IMG/VR virus record: IMGVR_UViG_3300005613_000286
Coordinates: 1-30,532 of that record
DNA from: a virus
Strand: one strand, 5' to 3'
DNA length: 30,532 bases
Positions 21,874 to 29,202 of the stretch are shown here, one piece after another (within the stretch, counting starts at the first letter, position 1; every line of letters starts with the position of its first letter). Both the position numbers and the translations under genes were made by a program. Under the pieces are notes generated by a model. It had not been told where the DNA came from. It worked only from the letters and a program-made list of their open reading frames with translations, and did not search any database.

Positions 21874-23058
21874 TCAGTTAGAAAGGTTTGCAATTGAACG
21901 AGCTACCAACTGCTTGTCATTTTCAATTTCCTGAGCAGTTTTTACAAAGCGTTGGCGGACTTCCATTGTCATCCGGCAGGTTGTATCTTCGAGCATCCCG
22001 TCAACCTTAGTGCTCAACTTGTTGAGATCCTCGTGGATCTTCCTGAACTTTTTAACTTGTTCGTTAACGTCAGCAAGAGTCTCGAACTTCTTTGAGTTGA
22101 ATGCGTGGAACTCAGCCATCACACCAGAGGTAGCTCGCTTGATCTCCTTGTGGAGTTTGTCAGCCGTAGGAACCAACTGCTGAAGCACTTCTTTGATAAC
22201 ACTGATGTCGTCTGGTGTTTGGTACACGATGTGAATCAAAGTCTTGTGAAGGAACTCAGGGTAAATCTCTTTCTCACCCTGAACGATTGCGTAGCCTCTC
22301 AGAAATTTGAGGATCTGAACGCGACGACGATCGCTGATTGTGATGCCGCGAGTCGCAAGCATATCAATTACAGACGAGAAGACCTCAAGGAAGTTATCTG
22401 AAGGGAGAACCTCAGAGGCTTGACGCTGTAATTCTTCGAGATCAGCAAACGAAAGTGCAGACTCAACTTCAGGGCGCGGAGTGATACCCAGTGCCCAGTG
22501 ATCAAGAATCTTCTTGCTTGTTGGTTTAGAGAGAAGTTCCACCGTGGGCCTGAACAGGAAGCGATCACAGAATGCTTGCAACGCTTCTTCAGAAGGGAAG
22601 GAGTTAGTTGCAGCGACAATCGATTGAATCGGTGTCTTAATTGTGTCTTTACCGTTGTTGAATGTTCTCTCGTTCAGGATGGTTAGCAGAGAGTTAAGAA
22701 CGGCTGAGCTACCACGAAACAGCTCGTCCAGGAAAGCAACATTACTGCTTGGCAAGTAGCCTTCAACATCGCGAACGTATTCGTCTTTGAGCAGTCTGCT
22801 TACAGCTACTGGCCCGAACAGCTCAGAAGGGTCTGTTGTGGGAGAGAGCAGATAACCAAAGAATTTCGTATCTTTGAATCCGTTGCTAACCGAACGTACA
22901 AGTTCAGACTTACCAGTACCAGGAACGCCAAATAGAAAAGCGTTCTGTTTCGTGATGAGTGACGCCAGAAGTCCATCAACGATTGCTTCGCGCTCAAGGA
23001 AAGATTGATTGAGGGATGCGCGGAAGGATTGAAAATTCTTGAAGAGAGTGTTGTTCAT
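21874..23058 (-). CDS. MoxR/RavA-type AAA+ ATPase
   Basis: The product is 394 residues. Walker A is GVPGTGKS (44-51), Walker B is VAFLDE (107-112), sensor 1 is AATN (149-152), and candidate arginine fingers are CDRFLFR (R166, R170). The segment SPTTDPSELFGPVAVSRLLK and the LNSLLTILNERTFNNG following Walker B are typical of MoxR proteins, close to RavA in pattern. The C-terminal 130 residues form a helical bundle with a coiled-coil-like end. MoxR ATPases act as remodelling chaperones with VWA partners, and the partner gene follows 2 nt downstream. The gene is 32 nt after the long helical protein. Confidence 0.92.
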   Translation of the reverse strand: MNNTLFKNFQSFRASLNQSFLEREAIVDGLLASLITKQNAFLFGVPGTGKSELVRSVSNGFKDTKFFGYLLSPTTDPSELFGPVAVSRLLKDEYVRDVEGYLPSSNVAFLDELFRGSSAVLNSLLTILNERTFNNGKDTIKTPIQSIVAATNSFPSEEALQAFCDRFLFRPTVELLSKPTSKKILDHWALGITPRPEVESALSFADLEELQRQASEVLPSDNFLEVFSSVIDMLATRGITISDRRRVQILKFLRGYAIVQGEKEIYPEFLHKTLIHIVYQTPDDISVIKEVLQQLVPTADKLHKEIKRATSGVMAEFHAFNSKKFETLADVNEQVKKFRKIHEDLNKLSTKVDGMLEDTTCRMTMEVRQRFVKTAQEIENDKQLVARSIANLSN

Positions 23059-23090
23059 TTGAATAAGGAGTAAAGGGAAGCAGAGTGACT

Positions 23091-24281
23091 CTAGAAATCA
23101 CAGTCTTGCACGGAGCTTACAGGAAGCTCTCGCACTTCAGCAACTAGGTCATCAAGACTGACATTCGAGGCAGCGATAAGTTCACGACGTTTCTCAACGT
23201 GCTTTTGTAGATCTTTAATGCGTGTTGAATAAACCTTAACTTCAGTATCGACTTGAGCCATGAGAGCTTCAAGTTGTTCATCAGACTCAGCGTTGGTGAT
23301 TGCACTCATCAAATCTTTGTAAGTTCCGCTGAGAGCAAGAGACTTCTGAAGAGACTCAACTCCTTTAGAGGAGTCACGTCTGTCAACAATCTGCTTGAAC
23401 TCATCGCGCATCTCATTTTTGATCTCGCGATAACGCTGGAATGCACGATCTCGATCCTTTGGGTTGATCGCACCGTTCATTATCTTGCCGACTCTGAGAA
23501 GCTCGTTCGCAAGTTCCTTAGCTTTTTCAAGGCCAGGGACATGCTGTGAGATCAGTGAAAGATCTTGAGCAGCAATCTCCCAGGAGCCGCGACGTTTAGC
23601 TGAACCTGTCTGTCGTTCACCAACCTTGGAAGAAATACGAACATCGAGATCATCAATCAGCTCAGCACATTTCTCAAGCGCACGATCAGCGGCGGAATCC
23701 TGAGCAGCCTGATAAACCTCAGCAGTATTGGCAGCAGCCGTGGCAGCGATACGATCTTGAGAAGTTTCAGCTACCTCCATATCGACAGCGTGAGGGCCGA
23801 CGACATAGACATCAATAGGAGACTCAAACTCTTTAGCTGTAGGGAACAGTTTTAAATAAGCTTCGCGCACTATTGCACGATCATTTAGATCCTCAAACAG
23901 AGGCTCTACGAATCTGTTGATAGTGTTAGTCCACTTAGCTAACTCTTCTGACCAGAGGTTGCGAAGGATGGCATTGTTCTCTGATGCTTTACCACGGATC
24001 TGTTTGATGAGATCCATTGCTTCATCGAAGTCCTCAGCGCACAAAAAATGAGTGTCACCGTTATGGATGCAATATTCATCGTAAAGATGACGCTGAAGAA
24101 GCCTCAGTTCGTCAAGACATTTCTTGAGCGAACCTGAGAGGTTTGGACGCACAGACATACTCTGCTGTTTTTGCAGAGTATCAATCACATCCTTTGGCAG
24201 TTGCAGATCTTCCATTTTGATCTGCGTGGTTTGGCGCACATTTGCGCTGATGGAGCAGGAGAGAAGGAAGACGTTGTTCAT
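23091..24281 (-). CDS. Long helical protein of MoxR-VWA module (DUF3150-like candidate)
   Basis: The product is 396 residues, mostly helical with coiled-coil stretches (KLSTKV-like heptads; KDLQKHVEKRRELIAASN). The N-terminus (NNVFLLSCSISANVRQTTQI), a VYVVGPHAVD segment near 165 and the overall layout resemble the DUF3150 type of proteins that accompany MoxR and VWA genes on plasmids and phages. This is a judgement by pattern and neighbourhood. The ATG overlaps the previous stop (ATGA) and the ATPase gene follows after 32 nt, so it belongs to the same transcription unit. It may be an adaptor or substrate for the ATPase. Confidence 0.62.
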   Translation of the reverse strand: MNNVFLLSCSISANVRQTTQIKMEDLQLPKDVIDTLQKQQSMSVRPNLSGSLKKCLDELRLLQRHLYDEYCIHNGDTHFLCAEDFDEAMDLIKQIRGKASENNAILRNLWSEELAKWTNTINRFVEPLFEDLNDRAIVREAYLKLFPTAKEFESPIDVYVVGPHAVDMEVAETSQDRIAATAAANTAEVYQAAQDSAADRALEKCAELIDDLDVRISSKVGERQTGSAKRRGSWEIAAQDLSLISQHVPGLEKAKELANELLRVGKIMNGAINPKDRDRAFQRYREIKNEMRDEFKQIVDRRDSSKGVESLQKSLALSGTYKDLMSAITNAESDEQLEALMAQVDTEVKVYSTRIKDLQKHVEKRRELIAASNVSLDDLVAEVRELPVSSVQDCDF

Positions 24282-24703
24282 TTTTTGATACGAGTGAAAG
24301 CGGTAACGATTTTGTCAGTGGATTCGTGAATCTCCTGGCGAAGGAGAAGCTCCTCAATGAGAGCTTTGCGGCGAGCCTTGAGCACCTTCAGCTCAGTTTC
24401 GTGCTGCTGAATCCGTTCTTCAATCCGATCGAGTTTAGTGTGCTCGCTTGGTTTCTTGTAGATCTTCACCACGATGTTGGTGTTGATGTCCTCGAAGCGA
24501 AACTCTGAATCTTTGCCAGTGTAAAGACTGAGATCGAAACCTTCGCCGTCAGCAAGGATCAGATCCTTTGTGAGGTTTGTGCGGGCTGCTTCATACGTTA
24601 TGCCGTAGCTGTCGTTAAGCTCGGTGAGAGCAGTGTCGCATTCGTCATACGCTTCAGCAGCGATGCGACCTTGAGAACGTAGATGAGATTGATTGAGGAT
24701 CAT
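24278..24703 (-). CDS. Small coiled-coil protein, first gene of MoxR-VWA operon
   Basis: The product is 141 residues from the ATG at 24703. A GTG at 24745 would extend it, but that codon lies at the predicted transcription start and would be leaderless. The second half is a likely coiled coil (LDRIEERIQQHETELKVLKA, then RRKALIEELLLRQEIHES). The first half contains TNIVVKIYKKPSE. There is no recognised family. It overlaps the next gene by 4 nt and is led by a near-consensus promoter, so it is co-expressed with the ATPase and VWA genes. Confidence 0.65.
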   Translation of the reverse strand: MILNQSHLRSQGRIAAEAYDECDTALTELNDSYGITYEAARTNLTKDLILADGEGFDLSLYTGKDSEFRFEDINTNIVVKIYKKPSEHTKLDRIEERIQQHETELKVLKARRKALIEELLLRQEIHESTDKIVTAFTRIKK

Positions 24704-24752
24704 GGTCAAAGTGGTGTTGGTGTCGTTAGCTCGTGGGCGCCCCACGGATCTA

Positions 24753-24781
24753 AATATAGATCATGGGGGTTCCCTTGTCAA
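24753..24781 (-). promoter_or_regulatory. Near-consensus sigma-70 promoter for the MoxR-VWA operon
   Basis: On the minus strand TTGACA (24781-24776) and TATATT (24758-24753) are separated by 17 bp. The transcription start should fall near 24746, giving a leader of about 43 nt before the ATG at 24703. The 290-nt region 24746-25035 otherwise has no gene. Confidence 0.75.
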
Positions 24782-25019
24782 TTGGTTTGCTACGATATAA
24801 CTTGGTGTGCATGGAAATCCAAATAAACTAATTTTAAAACTTTTTGTGTATAGGAGAATTCTTGACGAATTGTCGTTGTATTTGAACAATTTAACTTTGT
24901 GCATTGTGTTAAATAGCATTGGAATAGTTTAAATAGTGCTAACGAAGCGTCATTCCGTCAAAAATCAGCCTTATATCGCGAAGAGTTTAAAAAGATACGT
25001 TTGAGTTTCGATACGTACA

Positions 25020-25041
25020 ACATAGTGCCATAGCACTATGT
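25020..25041 (-). terminator. Hairpin at the end of the dCTP deaminase-like gene
   Basis: ACATAGTGC (25020-25028) and GCACTATGT (25033-25041) form a perfect 9-bp stem with a four-base loop. It overlaps the stop codon at 25036-25038. No long U-run follows on the minus strand, so it could be a weak terminator or an mRNA 3'-end stabiliser. Confidence 0.5.
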
Positions 25042-25557
25042 GAGTCCCTTGCATCCCTTAACGGTCGCGTCTTTGTTATAGCGTCCAGTCTCGGCATAAG
25101 TCTTAAGCGGCATCGATGTGGTTTGGCTAAAGATAATTTGCCCGATTCTCATGCCTGGCCAGAGAGGTAACTCATGAAGACGACGAGCGTTCTTTAACTC
25201 CAGAGTCAATACGCTTCCATGGAATCCAGGATCAATCCAACCAGCCAGCAAATGCTCAAAGCCAGCACGGGCAAGCGAAGACTTCAATGCGAACTGGCCG
25301 CATACATTTGAAGGCATGTTGAAAGTCTCAAGAGTTTGAGCCAAGATAAATTCATCAGGCATGAGAAGAAAAGGCTTCTCTTTTGAATAACTCGTAATCG
25401 AAAGAGGGTGAAGCTCCTTCTGTTCTTCAATTTCGATCAGGACGTTATCACCAAGACGAACATCTAAAGATGCTGGATTAACTAACTCAAGCTCAAAAGG
25501 TGTAACCATTCCTGCCTCAACGCAGAGTTTTTGAATGGCGTGATCTGGAAGGATCAT
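25036..25557 (-). CDS. dcd: dCTP deaminase-like (dUTPase superfamily)
   Basis: The product is 173 residues. It has the family signature in order: NPASLDVRLGDNV, then FALKSSLARAGFE, then LAGWIDPGFHGSVLTLELKN with Glu120 as the likely catalytic residue, then PLWPGMRIGQIIF. dCTP deaminase turns dCTP into dUTP in the thymidylate pathway; some members also cleave dUTP. Length and motif order match the Dcd group better than dUTPase. In phages it tunes nucleotide pools for replication. It is 43 nt downstream of the MarR-like gene and ends in a hairpin. Confidence 0.92.
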   Translation of the reverse strand: MILPDHAIQKLCVEAGMVTPFELELVNPASLDVRLGDNVLIEIEEQKELHPLSITSYSKEKPFLLMPDEFILAQTLETFNMPSNVCGQFALKSSLARAGFEHLLAGWIDPGFHGSVLTLELKNARRLHELPLWPGMRIGQIIFSQTTSMPLKTYAETGRYNKDATVKGCKGLT

Positions 25558-25600
25558 TAATTTATTCTGGATTCAATTAAGAATACCAGCGTGGGCGAGA

Positions 25601-25903
25601 TTACTCAGTCATTTGTGTATAAAGTTTTTGGCCCACAGGAGTTAAGAGGATTATGTTCTGACGGGGATCATCTTCGAGAGGTTGTGAACGAACTAAATTC
25701 ATCTTTTCTAGTTGTTTTACATGCCTGGACACAGCTGACTTAGAGATGTTCAAATACTTTGGGACTTTCGCTTGCCGTGCTGCAAAGGCTTCAGAGTTGT
25801 AAAATCCGTGTTCGGCCACAAAGAAGAAGAGCGTGAGCGTGGCCACCGATGTTTCACGTGTACAATGCTCAAGGAAGATGTTTAATTCTTTGGAGGTGAT
25901 CAT
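25601..25903 (-). CDS. MarR-like winged-helix regulator
   Basis: The product is 100 residues. It contains KYLNISKSAVSRHVKQLEKM (recognition helix region) followed by LEDDPRQNIILLTPVGQKLY (wing and C-terminal strand), the typical MarR winged-helix pattern. It probably binds DNA as a dimer and may regulate early genes. Its ATG overlaps, in one CATG, the start of the divergent gene at 25902. No good Shine-Dalgarno site is seen on its side, while the opposite gene has one. Confidence 0.82.
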   Translation of the reverse strand: MITSKELNIFLEHCTRETSVATLTLFFFVAEHGFYNSEAFAARQAKVPKYLNISKSAVSRHVKQLEKMNLVRSQPLEDDPRQNIILLTPVGQKLYTQMTE

Positions 25904-26129
25904 GGACTTAAAGTTTGTAGATTACTTGAAGAGGAAAGCGCAGAAGCAAAATAGAATTAATAGGCAGTTTAAGAAAGATCGTGAGCAGTACAGAAAAGAA
26001 TACTTAGCTAATGATTCTGCTTTCTATCGTCGCAAGCGAGATAGACGAAAGGAAATTAAGACCGCGCTCGAGATGGTTGTCGTCGGGACGCTGATCTTTA
26101 TGTTGCTCTATGCGATGTTGAGCTTGTGA
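25902..26129 (+). CDS. Small basic protein with C-terminal membrane helix
   Basis: The product is 75 residues from the ATG at 25902, preceded by a strong GGAGGTGAT ribosome site. The first 55 residues are very basic (LKRKAQKQNRINRQFKKDRE, RRKRDRRKEIK). The last 20 form a membrane segment (MVVVGTLIFMLLYAMLSL), so it is a likely tail-anchored membrane protein. Its 3' part overlaps in antisense the minus-strand gene at 26004-26225. The ribosome site supports it; the conflict on the other strand lowers confidence. A longer frame upstream is a shadow. Confidence 0.55.
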   Translation: MDLKFVDYLKRKAQKQNRINRQFKKDREQYRKEYLANDSAFYRRKRDRRKEIKTALEMVVVGTLIFMLLYAMLSL

Positions 26130-26225
26130 GATGTCGTCCTGTAGCTGAGTGATTTGATCCGTGGACATACCATTGAGTGTGAATTCAATGGCAGCCACGA
26201 GATCACGGACTGAGAGTTCCTTCAT
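26004..26225 (-). CDS. Small unknown protein
   Basis: The product is 73 residues. The first part looks structured (MKELSVRDLVAAIEFTLNGM then STDQITQLQDDISQAQHRIE). The last 25 residues overlap the opposite gene and look less natural. Its ATG overlaps the stop of the 37-residue gene (TGATG), as expected for coupled early genes. No family is recognised. Confidence 0.5.
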   Translation of the reverse strand: MKELSVRDLVAAIEFTLNGMSTDQITQLQDDISQAQHRIEQHKDQRPDDNHLERGLNFLSSISLATIESRIIS

Positions 26226-26338
26226 CAGATTCGAAGCAGTTTGGCGATGATTCGTGAGAACTTATTTCGTAACCCTGGTGCTTCATATGAGTCCAAGGTC
26301 ACGAAGTTGTTTTTGCGGATGCGAAGTGATTGGATCAT
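26225..26338 (-). CDS. Very small unknown protein (37 residues)
   Basis: The frame starts 2 nt after the preceding gene's stop and ends overlapping the next start. The product, beginning MIQSLRIRKNNFVTLDSYEA, is basic with no recognised family. Tight spacing on both sides is the main support. Confidence 0.45.
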   Translation of the reverse strand: MIQSLRIRKNNFVTLDSYEAPGLRNKFSRIIAKLLRI

Positions 26339-26340
26339 GC

Positions 26341-26562
26341 TTATTTATTGTCGATTAGTTTTTCGAAGTGTTCTTTGAACTGATCTCGAACTTCACAAAC
26401 CATTTTGTAATTACTCATGCTGCCCTCCTGGATGTCTCTATTCTCGCTCTTTGTTGCGAACAGCAGCCACTGAGATGCGTGATCGGAAAGTGCGTTTTTG
26501 ATGACCTGTAGTTCTTTCTCGTCAATTTCGAGATTGAATCTGGACTTTTCTGTGATTTTCAT
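26341..26562 (-). CDS. Small unknown early-type protein
   Basis: The product is 73 residues. It contains FNLEIDEKELQVIKNALSDH and VCEVRDQFKEHFEKLIDNK, a helical acidic protein similar in style to many small early phage proteins. There is no motif that suggests a function. It heads a closely spaced three-gene run. About 120 nt upstream (26563-26682) show no gene. Confidence 0.6.
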   Translation of the reverse strand: MKITEKSRFNLEIDEKELQVIKNALSDHASQWLLFATKSENRDIQEGSMSNYKMVCEVRDQFKEHFEKLIDNK

Positions 26563-26682
26563 GAGTAGATAACGTGTTTGAGTTGTTGAATAGAGTGTGG
26601 TCCTGATCTGTAGTGAAAGTGCTTACTCACTGAAGTCAGTCATAGCAATGGGTTTGAGGTATTGGCAGGCGCTGGGATTTAG

Positions 26683-26847
26683 TCAATACTTGGCATACTC
26701 TTTTGTGCAGCGTCGAGAGATGTAGTAGTGAGCTGAATGATCAGCCATTTGATACTCTTGAAGCATCTTCATAGCTTCCTTGTGCGAGATAAACTCGTCG
26801 ATGGTTTCGATTTCGTTGTGGTTTGTTCGGCGGTTGATGTAAGGCAT
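26683..26847 (-). CDS. Small protein, paralogue of the one at 29027-29200
   Basis: The product is 54 residues from the ATG at 26847; the longer frame overlaps the YHCH-type gene. It reads MPYINRRTNHNEIETIDEF then SHKEAMKMLQEYQMADHSAH and YYISRRCTK. It shares most positions with the protein at 29027-29200, so the two come from a duplication. Short proteins of this pattern recur in phages; the function is unknown. Confidence 0.7.
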   Translation of the reverse strand: MPYINRRTNHNEIETIDEFISHKEAMKMLQEYQMADHSAHYYISRRCTKEYAKY

Positions 26848-26863
26848 TGATGACAGGATTTGA

Positions 26864-27004
26864 TTAGTGGCAGTGGTAGGCTTTGGAACCAGCATGACAG
26901 CCATTGCGATCAGTTCCACCACTATGGGCGAGACCGGGAACTTCTGCCGCTTGATAGCAGCAAATGATGACGGCCAGAAAGGCCAGGAATGCTTTGATGT
27001 TCAT
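26864..27004 (-). CDS. Small secreted YHCH-motif protein (46 residues)
   Basis: The product begins MNIKAFLAFLAVIICC, which looks like a short signal peptide (a positive residue then a hydrophobic run). It then has GLAHSGGTDRNGCHAG and ends AYHCH. The HSGGTD-GCH-YHCH pattern is that of the YHYH-type secreted domains, thought to bind metal through His and Cys. It lies 17 nt before the small gene at 26847. Export of such a peptide by a phage early region is unusual. The family pattern is clear; its task in the infected cell is unknown. Confidence 0.75.
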   Translation of the reverse strand: MNIKAFLAFLAVIICCYQAAEVPGLAHSGGTDRNGCHAGSKAYHCH

Positions 27005-27059
27005 GTTGTTAGGTGTGAACTGAGATAGTTTAGACTATTGTGTGAGCGGGCGCAAGGAT

Positions 27060-27761
27060 TCAGATCTGATTGACGTAACGTGCGCCAGTGCCATGGGCCT
27101 CAACCCAGATATCAGCCTTATCACCTTCACAGAGTGCGCAGGTTGCACACTGAGCCTGACTGTTCTCTACTGTTGCCGGGCATTGCTTACCGTGGCTGCC
27201 CTGCTCACCTTTAGGGGTTACGCGGAACGTCTTCCAGCCGTGGGCAGACGCCTCGAGATAGTCCTGCAAACCATCACAGGATGCCTGCATGGCACCCCGT
27301 GCCCACTGTGCAAACGGTGCTCTCCACTGATGAGTGTATGCGGTGTGCCCTACAGAGTGTTCGTTAATGGTTGTGAATAGTGTCGGTGAGATTAATGCAG
27401 GATCACCGTAAGCACCCCACCTAATCTTGCGCCCTTGTAACATCTCAGGCGTCAAGTCTGACAGTTTGCCATAGCTGCCACGTTTGTATGCCTTCCAGAT
27501 ACTATTAGGTGCCTGGCCTACATTGACGTAGCATGAACGTGTGCCGTCAGGTTGTTTGCGATGCGGACAATCTCCGCACACACTGATGTCTTCACCCGTG
27601 GCAACTGCTGCGACAGGGTTAACATCGTCGCGCAAGATCCACACTTGAATCATGTCACCAGTCTTACGATTGGTGGTACTCATTGTCATAATGACGACAA
27701 ACGGATTGCCGTCGATTGGTGATGTTCCGCGTTGCAGAATAAAGCCTTTAGGTTTGTTCAT
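27060..27761 (-). CDS. Cys-rich phage protein of unknown function
   Basis: The product is 233 residues. Two Cys clusters are visible: VCGDCPHRKQ followed by RSCYVNVGQAP, and later QCATCALCEGD, with KIRWGAYGDPA between them. This pattern is found in a widespread family of phage proteins (related in layout to gp88/DUF7227-type proteins) that may bind zinc or an iron-sulfur cluster. No catalytic role is known to me. It follows the gene starting at 27972 by 7 nt. The longest plus-strand frame in the same place is a shadow. Confidence 0.78.
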   Translation of the reverse strand: MNKPKGFILQRGTSPIDGNPFVVIMTMSTTNRKTGDMIQVWILRDDVNPVAAVATGEDISVCGDCPHRKQPDGTRSCYVNVGQAPNSIWKAYKRGSYGKLSDLTPEMLQGRKIRWGAYGDPALISPTLFTTINEHSVGHTAYTHQWRAPFAQWARGAMQASCDGLQDYLEASAHGWKTFRVTPKGEQGSHGKQCPATVENSQAQCATCALCEGDKADIWVEAHGTGARYVNQI

Positions 27762-27768
27762 GGGTCAG

Positions 27769-27972
27769 TTAAAGGATTGCGATTTTGGTGGCAAGTGCAT
27801 CCATAGCTGGCAAGGATGTGTCAAGTGCCACGTCTCGCCATTCGTTGTGTAGACAGGACAGAGAACAATCACGGTTCAAATCAAAGCTGGCGTGAAAGAA
27901 CGCCAACGCATTGACGATCATGTATTGTTCTTCGTCAGTGATGACGATGTGGTGGTTGATGCGTGGTGTCAT
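27769..27972 (-). CDS. Small unknown early-type protein
   Basis: The product is 67 residues: an N-terminal helix pair (ITDEEQYMIVNALAFFHASF) and a C-terminal LPAMDALATKIAIL. Two Cys (DCSLSC) lie in the middle. No family is recognised. The start overlaps the stop of a 26-residue frame upstream, and the next gene follows after 7 nt. Confidence 0.6.
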   Translation of the reverse strand: MTPRINHHIVITDEEQYMIVNALAFFHASFDLNRDCSLSCLHNEWRDVALDTSLPAMDALATKIAIL

Positions 27973-28049
27973 GAATGAAGTTGTTGGATTGAAGGTGGTT
28001 GTTGTTGGTAAATGTAGCTCTGTTCAGTTTGATCAGGCGTGCCGTTCAT
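27969..28049 (-). CDS. Possible 26-residue leader-like peptide
   Basis: A short frame beginning MNGTPDQTEQSYIYQQQPPS ends with a TGA that overlaps the next ATG (ATGA). It is polar and Gln-rich. No ribosome site is evident. It is listed because of the coupling only; otherwise the 148-nt gap 27973-28120 has no gene. Confidence 0.28.
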   Translation of the reverse strand: MNGTPDQTEQSYIYQQQPPSIQQLHS

Positions 28050-28120
28050 AGTTAAATGAATCAGCACTGCCCTGAATACAAAGCGAAAGAACACTTCTAG
28101 AAACTCAGTGATGATAAATG

Positions 28121-28432
28121 TCACTCGTAAGCTCCCAGTTTGAACTCAGAATGAAGCTGCTCAGCCAAAGTCTCAGCAGCATAATCACGCTCAGGTTTAG
28201 GGAATATGTCATTCCAAACTGTGCCCTTAGAACAACAGTCGATGACATATTGTTTAGCTGCTGGTGTCATCAGATAGCGACTGATGTAACCAATAGCACG
28301 ATCGTGATCGTAAACACCTTGCTTGAATTTCTTGAGCAGTGTGTGAAGAACAGTGTTGTATGTTTCGCCGTCAAAGTTGACAGCGTAGAGATGCAATTCG
28401 TCTGCTGCGGTTGTGTCGATGGTGCGGTTCAT
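28121..28432 (-). CDS. Small unknown early-type protein
   Basis: The product is 103 residues. It contains ADELHLYAVNFDGETY, then AIGYISRYLMTPAAKQYVID and a C-terminal ERDYAAETLAEQLHSEF. This ADELHLYA-to-AAK pattern recurs in small phage proteins with no assigned function. Its ATG overlaps the previous stop by 4 nt. Confidence 0.7.
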   Translation of the reverse strand: MNRTIDTTAADELHLYAVNFDGETYNTVLHTLLKKFKQGVYDHDRAIGYISRYLMTPAAKQYVIDCCSKGTVWNDIFPKPERDYAAETLAEQLHSEFKLGAYE

Positions 28433-28677
28433 GAGATTAGTGTGATGAAAAGGACTTGATTGTAGTTTGGAAAATCTACGCGAATGGTGTCACCATAATC
28501 ATCGGTTTTGCCACGCATTCCAGTGAGCCCCATGGCTTCCTTAGCCTTGCGGACAATCCAAGGGCCAGAATAGTTGGCGTTGATGCTTACTTCTTCACGA
28601 CAAACCCATGAATAGTTAGCCTCACCACCGAATGTGTCAGTTAATTCGAGTTGATAGCGGAGAATTGGTGTGCCCAT
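28429..28677 (-). CDS. Small unknown early-type protein
   Basis: The product is 82 residues from the ATG at 28677. It reads as a folded beta-rich protein (PILRYQLELTDTFGGEANYS, then WVCREEVSI, later DDYGDTIRVDF). It begins 5 nt after the upstream gene and overlaps the next by 4 nt. Similar small proteins occur in other phages; the function is unknown. Confidence 0.68.
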   Translation of the reverse strand: MGTPILRYQLELTDTFGGEANYSWVCREEVSINANYSGPWIVRKAKEAMGLTGMRGKTDDYGDTIRVDFPNYNQVLFITLIS

Positions 28678-28682
28678 GGTGA

Positions 28683-28991
28683 TCAAGAATAGTAAGTGCC
28701 GACAATAACAGACTCATTATCCTCACAGAGTTTGATAACAAGTCCGCTGAAGTAAGAATCGTTTGAGTAACCATCCCACTTCCTAAGTTCATCGTTTTGT
28801 GTGTCACTACACTTCAGGAAGTCCTGAAGGTGGTGATACATTCCGCGATACTTAAAGAACCCAAAGTTACAAGCGAGATCCCCATCGTTCATCCAATCGT
28901 ATTGATTGCGGATCTGTTTCTGTTCTGCCTCGGTGAAGTCGAAGATATACTTCAACTCCCGTGGTTGATGATTAGTTTTGATGGTGATCAT
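28683..28991 (-). CDS. Small unknown early-type protein
   Basis: The product is 102 residues with FDFTEAEQKQIRNQYDWMND, then FFKYRGMYHHLQDFLKC, then KWDGYSNDSYFSGLVIKLCE and ending VIVGTYYS. The FDFTEAE, DGY-DS-FSG and VGTYY landmarks recur in small phage proteins of unknown role. It is 35 nt downstream of the paralogue gene ending at 29027. Confidence 0.72.
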   Translation of the reverse strand: MITIKTNHQPRELKYIFDFTEAEQKQIRNQYDWMNDGDLACNFGFFKYRGMYHHLQDFLKCSDTQNDELRKWDGYSNDSYFSGLVIKLCEDNESVIVGTYYS

Positions 28992-29026
28992 TAGAAACCT
29001 CTGTTACGAATGTGTTGAGCCTTAGT

Positions 29027-29200
29027 TTAAGATTCGCGCCATGCTTTAGTCGAACGGTTGCTGATGTAATACGTTGCAGAATAATCAGTCATTTGATACT
29101 CGCTGAGCATCGCATTAGCTTCCTTAAAAGTAGGAAACTCATCGACAGTTTCCACACCCTGAGATGGGTGATTCACAGACTTGCGGTTGATGTAAAGCAT
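29027..29200 (-). CDS. Small protein, paralogue of the one at 26683-26847
   Basis: The product is 57 residues: MLYINRKSVNHPSQGVETVD then FKEANAMLSEYQMTDYSATY and YISNRSTKAW. It aligns along its length with the protein at 26683-26847 (YINR, ET-DEF, KEA, ML-EYQM-D-SA-YYIS-R-TK). It starts 2 nt after the stop of the gene at 29203, so it is in the same operon. The function is unknown. Confidence 0.72.
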   Translation of the reverse strand: MLYINRKSVNHPSQGVETVDEFPTFKEANAMLSEYQMTDYSATYYISNRSTKAWRES

Positions 29201-29202
29201 GA

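Noticed and set aside
24703-24745. GTG at 24745 as the start of the first operon gene
   Set aside because: It coincides with the predicted transcription start, so the message would be leaderless; the ATG at 24703 leaves a normal leader.
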